DNA of 55,782 nucleotides. It comes from Rhodocyclaceae bacterium (GTDB lineage Bacteria > Pseudomonadota > Gammaproteobacteria > Burkholderiales > Rhodocyclaceae). The stretch spans positions 1 through 55,782 of the forward strand of contig JAGRGB010000215.1 of NCBI GenBank assembly GCA_020445745.1. The letters run 5' to 3'. Position numbers and translations under genes: made by a program. The notes under the pieces were generated by a model. It saw only the letters and a program-made list of their open reading frames with translations. It ran no database searches and had not been told where the DNA came from. This document shows positions 51,616 to 55,782 of the stretch, piece by piece (the first letter of the stretch is position 1; each line of letters starts with the position of its first letter).

Positions 51616-54318
51616 GTGACTCCAAGTAGCGCCGACTCCGAGCCGTTCCATGCCGTTTCAGGCCCGCAGGCCGTCATCCGGCTCGCCAGTGATCGCGGTG
51701 CAGGCCTCGCTGCCAGCGAGGTCGAGGCGCGGCTGGCGCGATGGGGCGCCAACGTCATTCCGCCGCCGTCGCGACGCGGCCCGCTGCGTCGCCTCGCCGC
51801 GCAGTTCCACAATGTGCTGATCTATCTGCTGCTGGTCGCCGCCGGGGTGACCGCGGTGCTCGGCCACGGCGTCGACTCGGCGGTGATCATCGCGGTGGTA
51901 CTGATCAACGCCTTGATCGGCTTCGTCCAGGAGGGGCGTGCCGAGGACGCGCTCGCCGGCATCCGCAAGATGCTGTCGAACCGTGCACGGGTGGTGCGCG
52001 ACGGGCGCCGCATCGAGATCGCGGCAGAAGGGCTGGTCCCGGGCGACATCGTGCACCTGGTCGGCGGCGATCGGGTCCCGGCCGACATTCGACTGCTCGA
52101 GCTGCGCGGCCTGCGTGTCGACGAATCGGCGTTGACCGGCGAGTCCGTGGCGGTGGACAAGTCCCTGGCCGCGGTCGCGCCGGCTGCGCTGCCGGCCGAT
52201 CGCAGCTGCATGGCCCATGCGGGCACGATGGTGACCCAGGGCATGGCGGTCGGCATCGTCGCTGCGACCGGCCTGGACAGCGAGATCGGCCGCATCAGCG
52301 CGATGGTGCGCAGCGATCTGCCGCTCACCACGCCGCTGATGCGCCAACTGGCCCGATTCGGTCGCCAGGTTACCTGGGCGGTGCTGCTGCTGGCGGTGGC
52401 CGCCTACGGCTTCGGTGTGTGGTGGCAGGGCTATTCGGCGGCCGACATGTTTCTTGCCGCGGTGGGGCTGGCCGTGGCCGCGATTCCGGAGGGCCTGCCG
52501 GCGATCATGACCATCGCGCTGGCCATCGGCGTGCGCCGCATGGCCCACCGCAAGGCCATCGTCCGGCGCCTGCCGGCGGTCGAGGCGCTCGGCTCGGTGA
52601 CCGTCATCTGCAGCGACAAGACCGGTACGCTGACCCGCAACGAGATGTCGGTCGAACGGGCGTTCGTCGCCGGCTCGCGCTTCGACGTGGCCGGCGAAGG
52701 CTACTCCCCCGAGGGTACCGTCACCCTTGCCGATGGCGACATGCCGCAGCCGTCCGACGACGGCATGCTCGAGCTGGCGCGTGCCGGCCTGCTGTGCAAC
52801 GACGCGACGCTGGAATTCCAGGACGGGCGCTGGACGGTCGGCGGCGATCCCACCGAAGGGGCGCTGCTGAGCCTTGCCGGACGGCTGGGCCTCGACCTGC
52901 GCTTCGAGCTGGAGGCCTGGCCGCGCGTCGATGCGATTCCGTTCGAATCCCGACACCGGTACATGGCGAGCCTGCACCATGATCATGCCGGCCATCACCT
53001 GGTGCTGCTGAAGGGCGCGCCGGAGCGTGTACTGGAATGCTGCGACGGCGAGCGACGGGCGGGCGAGCGCGTGGCGCTCGACCGGCACCGGTGGATGTCG
53101 GCGATGGCGAGCGCGGCCGACGACGGCATGCGGCTGCTCGCGGTGGCGATGAAGATCGGACGTGCGGATGCCCCCGAGCTGGCCTTCGCCGACGTCGAGG
53201 CCGGTGGGTTCACGCTGCTCGGCATGCTGGCGATCAGTGATCCGCCCCGATCGGAGGCGGCCGGGGCGGTGGCCCGCTGCCGTCGGGCCGGCATCGGCGT
53301 GCGGATGATCACCGGCGACCATGCCGCCACCGCGGTGGCGATCGCGCGCCGGCTGGGTCTGGCCGACGAGGTCCGCAGCATGACCGGCAGCGAGATCGAG
53401 GCCGCCAGCGACGACGCGCTGCGCCGGGCGGTGCGCGATACGCAGGTGTTCGCACGGGCCAGTCCGGAACACAAGCTGAGGCTGGTGCAGGCACTGCAGG
53501 CCAATGGCGAGGTCGTCGCGATGACCGGCGACGGCGTGAACGACGCGCCGGCCCTGAAGCAGGCCGACATCGGCGTCGCGATGGGCTGCAAGGGCACCGA
53601 GACCGCCCGCGACGCCGCCGAGATGGTGTTGGCCGACGACAATTTCGCGTCGATCGCTGCGGCGGTCGAGGAGGGCAGGACCGTCTACGACAACCTGCGC
53701 AAGGCGATCGTCTTCATCCTGCCGACCAACGGTGGCGAGGCGCTGATGATCCTGGCGGCGATCGTCGCCGGCCTGAGCCTGCCGATCACGCCCGCCCAGA
53801 TCCTGTGGGTCAACATGATCACGGCCGTCACGCTGGCGCTGGCGCTGGCCTTCGAGCCGACCGAGGCGGACATCATGAAACGTCCGCCGCGGCCCTCCGA
53901 CGAGGCCCTGCTCGACCGTTTCCTGGCGTGGCGGATCGTGCTGGTGTCGCTGCTGCTGGTGGGTACCAGCCTCGGCCAGTTCCTGTTCGATCTCGCCAGC
54001 GGTGCATCGCTCGAGGTCGCCCGTACCGGCGCCGTCAATGCGTTGGTGATCGGCGAGGCGGCCTACCTGTTCAGCGTGCGCAGGCTGCGCACCGGGGCCC
54101 TCGGCGAAGGCGGGCTGCGCGGGCTCCAGGCCTGCCTGATCGCGGTCGGCGTCGTCGCCTTGGCGCAGCTGGCGTTTACCTACGCGCCACCGATGCAGGC
54201 CTTGTTCGGTTCGCGGCCGCTGGATCTCCAGGTGTGGATGCGGATGCTGGCGGCGGGCGTGGTGGTGTTCGCCGTCGTCGAACTCGAGAAGCTGCTGATA
54301 CGCCGGCGGCTGGCCTGA
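51616..54318 (+). CDS. Type II cation-transporting P-type ATPase
   Basis: The 900-residue pump has all P-type landmarks: ALTGESVAVDK in the actuator, AAIPEGLPAIMTIALAIGVR in the membrane ion site, CSDKTGTLTRNE with the phosphorylated D334, MITGDHAATAVAIARRLG, and MTGDGVNDAPALKQADIGVA. IPEGLP places it in the type II group with Ca2+ and Na+/K+ pumps. An N-terminal cation-ATPase domain and ten membrane helices are present. The ion cannot be told from sequence; Ca2+ is the usual choice. GTG 51616 is the likely start because upstream in-frame sequence is the promoter region of the divergent cyclase. Confidence 0.92.
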   Translation: MTPSSADSEPFHAVSGPQAVIRLASDRGAGLAASEVEARLARWGANVIPPPSRRGPLRRLAAQFHNVLIYLLLVAAGVTAVLGHGVDSAVIIAVVLINALIGFVQEGRAEDALAGIRKMLSNRARVVRDGRRIEIAAEGLVPGDIVHLVGGDRVPADIRLLELRGLRVDESALTGESVAVDKSLAAVAPAALPADRSCMAHAGTMVTQGMAVGIVAATGLDSEIGRISAMVRSDLPLTTPLMRQLARFGRQVTWAVLLLAVAAYGFGVWWQGYSAADMFLAAVGLAVAAIPEGLPAIMTIALAIGVRRMAHRKAIVRRLPAVEALGSVTVICSDKTGTLTRNEMSVERAFVAGSRFDVAGEGYSPEGTVTLADGDMPQPSDDGMLELARAGLLCNDATLEFQDGRWTVGGDPTEGALLSLAGRLGLDLRFELEAWPRVDAIPFESRHRYMASLHHDHAGHHLVLLKGAPERVLECCDGERRAGERVALDRHRWMSAMASAADDGMRLLAVAMKIGRADAPELAFADVEAGGFTLLGMLAISDPPRSEAAGAVARCRRAGIGVRMITGDHAATAVAIARRLGLADEVRSMTGSEIEAASDDALRRAVRDTQVFARASPEHKLRLVQALQANGEVVAMTGDGVNDAPALKQADIGVAMGCKGTETARDAAEMVLADDNFASIAAAVEEGRTVYDNLRKAIVFILPTNGGEALMILAAIVAGLSLPITPAQILWVNMITAVTLALALAFEPTEADIMKRPPRPSDEALLDRFLAWRIVLVSLLLVGTSLGQFLFDLASGASLEVARTGAVNALVIGEAAYLFSVRRLRTGALGEGGLRGLQACLIAVGVVALAQLAFTYAPPMQALFGSRPLDLQVWMRMLAAGVVVFAVVELEKLLIRRRLA

Positions 54319-55047
54319 GATGCGCCGTGCCGGACTGGCGGCAAGAGCGCCAGCGGGCGACTCGCGGACGATTCCGGTGCCTGCCGTGCCGGGCCGCAGC
54401 GCCGACACCGCCAACTCGCCGCCCAGGCCCGGGGTGTCGCGGGCGACCACGCCGGCCCCGATTCACGGGCCTGCTACGGCGCCTGCCGCGGGCTGGCGAT
54501 TCCGCTGTGCACAAGTCCTGCGGCCCGGACCGGGCCGCCGCGGGGTGCCGGATCCCGCCCATCGATGCCGTCGATGGCGGGCGGCTTCCGCGGGTCGCCT
54601 CGGCAGGGCCGCCAGCCCCGCCCGGCGATCGCGATGCCTGCCGCCGACGGCGAGTCGCGACTGGGGTCGGCCATGCGCCACCACAGCGCGGAACCATCCT
54701 GCTGCGCCGGCACGCAATGGCCTGCGGAGAACGAGATGGTCGGTCGTGCCCGCCAGTATCGAGCCGCCGGATGACCGCGAACCCCGCATCCGGCAACGCA
54801 TCGCCGCCGGTTCGCGCGGTTGCGGCCGGCGCCGCGGGCCCGGTGGCGGCAAGCGCCGTCCGGCCCTACGCGCCGGGGCCGGCTGGGCATACAATCGACG
54901 TGTTTTGCCCAGGGGCGTGGTGTCGTGATGGCGGACCCGGGCGCGAGCCGGCAAGAGGCCTGTGCGGTGCACAATGACAGCCGCCGAAAGGCCGGTATGC
55001 TATCGCCCGGAGCGCCGTATGTGTCAGGTGCCCGAAGGGAAAAACCG

Positions 55048-55076
55048 TAGGTTAAGTCTTATAAAAGATATATAAT
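55048..55076 (+). promoter_or_regulatory. acnB promoter with candidate operator
   Basis: TATAAT (55071-55076) is a perfect -10 box; TAGGTT (55048-55053), 17 bases before it, is a weak -35. Between them lies TCTTATAAAAGA (55057-55068), a near-palindrome that would block polymerase if bound. Its TCTT...AAGA form recalls operators of GntR-type regulators of central metabolism in betaproteobacteria; that link is from memory. Confidence 0.6.
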
Positions 55077-55090
55077 CTAGAAGTCCGCTC

Positions 55091-55107
55091 CTGGTGCAAT
55101 GCACCAG
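55091..55107. promoter_or_regulatory. Hairpin or operator in the acnB leader
   Basis: CTGGTGC and GCACCAG are perfect 7-base arms around AAT, 37 bases before the acnB start. It falls in the leader transcribed from the predicted promoter, so it may be an RNA hairpin or a protein site. No T-run follows, so it is not a terminator. Confidence 0.55.
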
Positions 55108-55143
55108 AAGTATCCGAGCCACCCTGAACGTAAGGAATTCGCC

Positions 55144-55782
55144 GTGCTAGAAGCCTATCGGAGCCATGTCGCCGAGCGCGCCGCCCTCGGTATCCCCGCG
55201 CTGCCGCTCACCAAGCAGCAAACCGAAGAACTGGTCCAGCTCCTCAAGAATCCGCCCGCCGGCGAGGAGGAATTCCTGGTCGAGCTGTTGAGCTACCGCG
55301 TTCCCGCCGGTGTCGACGACGCTGCCAAGGTCAAGGCCGAGTTCCTGGCCAAGCTTGCCAAGGGAGAGGAAAGCTGCGGCCTGGTGAGCCGTGCCAAGGC
55401 CACCGAACTGCTGGGCACGATGCTCGGCGGGTTCAACATCAAGCCGATGATCGACCTGATCGACGATGCCGAGGTCGGCACGATCGCCGGCGAGGGCCTG
55501 AAGAAGACCCTGCTGATGTTCGACTACTTCCACGATGTCAAGGAGCTGGCCGACAAGGGCAGCGCCAACGCAAAAGCGGTGATGCAGTCGTGGGCCGACG
55601 GCGAGTGGTTCACCAGCCGGCCGGAAGTTCCGGCCGCGATGAAGATCACGGTCTTCAAGGTGACCGGCGAGACCAACACCGACGATCTGTCGCCGGCGCC
55701 GGATGCCTGGTCGCGTCCCGACATCCCGCTGCACGCGCTGGCGATGCTGAAGAACCCGCGTCCGGGCATCACCCCCGAAGAG
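55144..55782 (+). CDS. acnB: Aconitate hydratase B, 5' part (cut by window edge)
   Basis: The frame opens with GTG 55144, eight bases after TAAGGA, and runs 213 codons to the edge. It reads LEAYRSHVAERAALGIPALP, then the HEAT-like helical domain, with YRVPAGVDDAAKVKAEFLAK, LLGTMLGGFNIKPMIDLIDD and TVFKVTGETNTDDLSPAPDA, as in AcnB. The full enzyme is about 860 residues and turns citrate into isocitrate using a 4Fe-4S cluster. The cluster-binding cysteines lie beyond the window. It has its own promoter. Confidence 0.97.
   Translation, partial: MLEAYRSHVAERAALGIPALPLTKQQTEELVQLLKNPPAGEEEFLVELLSYRVPAGVDDAAKVKAEFLAKLAKGEESCGLVSRAKATELLGTMLGGFNIKPMIDLIDDAEVGTIAGEGLKKTLLMFDYFHDVKELADKGSANAKAVMQSWADGEWFTSRPEVPAAMKITVFKVTGETNTDDLSPAPDAWSRPDIPLHALAMLKNPRPGITPEE

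Larger units (their letters stand above)
54319..55143. other. Gene-poor stretch before acnB
   Basis: About 825 bases. Many frames are open on both strands between 54320 and 54980, but they are rich in Arg, Pro, Gly and Ala and have neither ribosome sites nor recognised motifs. The right end becomes AT-rich from 55040 and carries the acnB promoter, operator and a hairpin, listed separately. The length is unusual for this densely coded part of the chromosome. Confidence 0.4.

Noticed and set aside
54320-54980. Several open frames of 130-200 codons on both strands
   Set aside because: All show Arg/Pro/Gly-rich low complexity, lack ribosome sites, and overlap each other in every phase.

Overview
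The window reads as a GC-rich chromosomal segment of a betaproteobacterium, most probably of the Rhodocyclales (Azoarcus/Thauera-like). This placement rests on recalled gene order and protein style, not on a search. The orders that suggest it are sodB-xseA, then exbB/exbD-lpxK-ycaR-kdsB-adk-pfp, and murJ/rpsT-DUF3579-argD-argF-argG. No rRNA, tRNA or CRISPR array was seen. Both ends cut a gene: an IS110-type transposase at the left and acnB at the right.

Left end (1-2355): accessory DNA. A transposase on the minus strand abuts a series of attC-like folded sites near 791-853, 981-1052, 1792-1858 and a half site from 2304. These frame two gene-bearing cassettes, an AT-richer SRPBCC-domain gene and a small membrane protein, plus one cassette with no clear gene. 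No integron integrase lies in the window, so this looks like an integrase-less cassette cluster or the edge of a larger integron.

From 2.6 to 17 kb: loosely packed genes, many of unknown function. They include a lipoprotein with a small partner, an acetyltransferase, an exported truncated globin, a benzoylformate-decarboxylase-like ThDP enzyme, an EthD-domain protein, a blue-print two-component pair (PAS histidine kinase plus REC-PAS-PAS-GGDEF-EAL regulator), and a two-gene unit of a membrane-anchored TIR-like protein with a DUF6624 protein.

From 17 to 35 kb: core housekeeping. Fe superoxide dismutase and exonuclease VII large subunit are followed by an ExbB/ExbD pair leading into lipid A and Kdo genes (lpxK, kdsB), adenylate kinase, a phosphofructokinase with a mixed donor-site signature, PEBP, MurJ and ribosomal protein S20. 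The arginine run argD-argF-argG follows, with a strong hairpin-plus-T-run just upstream. Then come DUF2788, YajQ, a YjfB-like small protein, a clan AA aspartic protease, a CoA pyrophosphatase and a thiolase.

From 35 to 55.8 kb: an Anbu (proteasome-related) locus with its ATP-grasp and alpha-E partners; RsgA and a Ste24-like protease facing oligoribonuclease; a glycosyltransferase; L31; a TrmB-like methyltransferase with a YecA-type SEC-C protein; a YkgJ protein; an Ap4A-phosphorylase-like protein; an S4 protein; a minus-strand group of diguanylate cyclase, YchJ, DUF6394 and a TrkA-type potassium channel with a REP-like hairpin cluster between the last two; a type II P-type ATPase; an 825-base gene-poor gap; and acnB with a recognisable promoter and a candidate operator.
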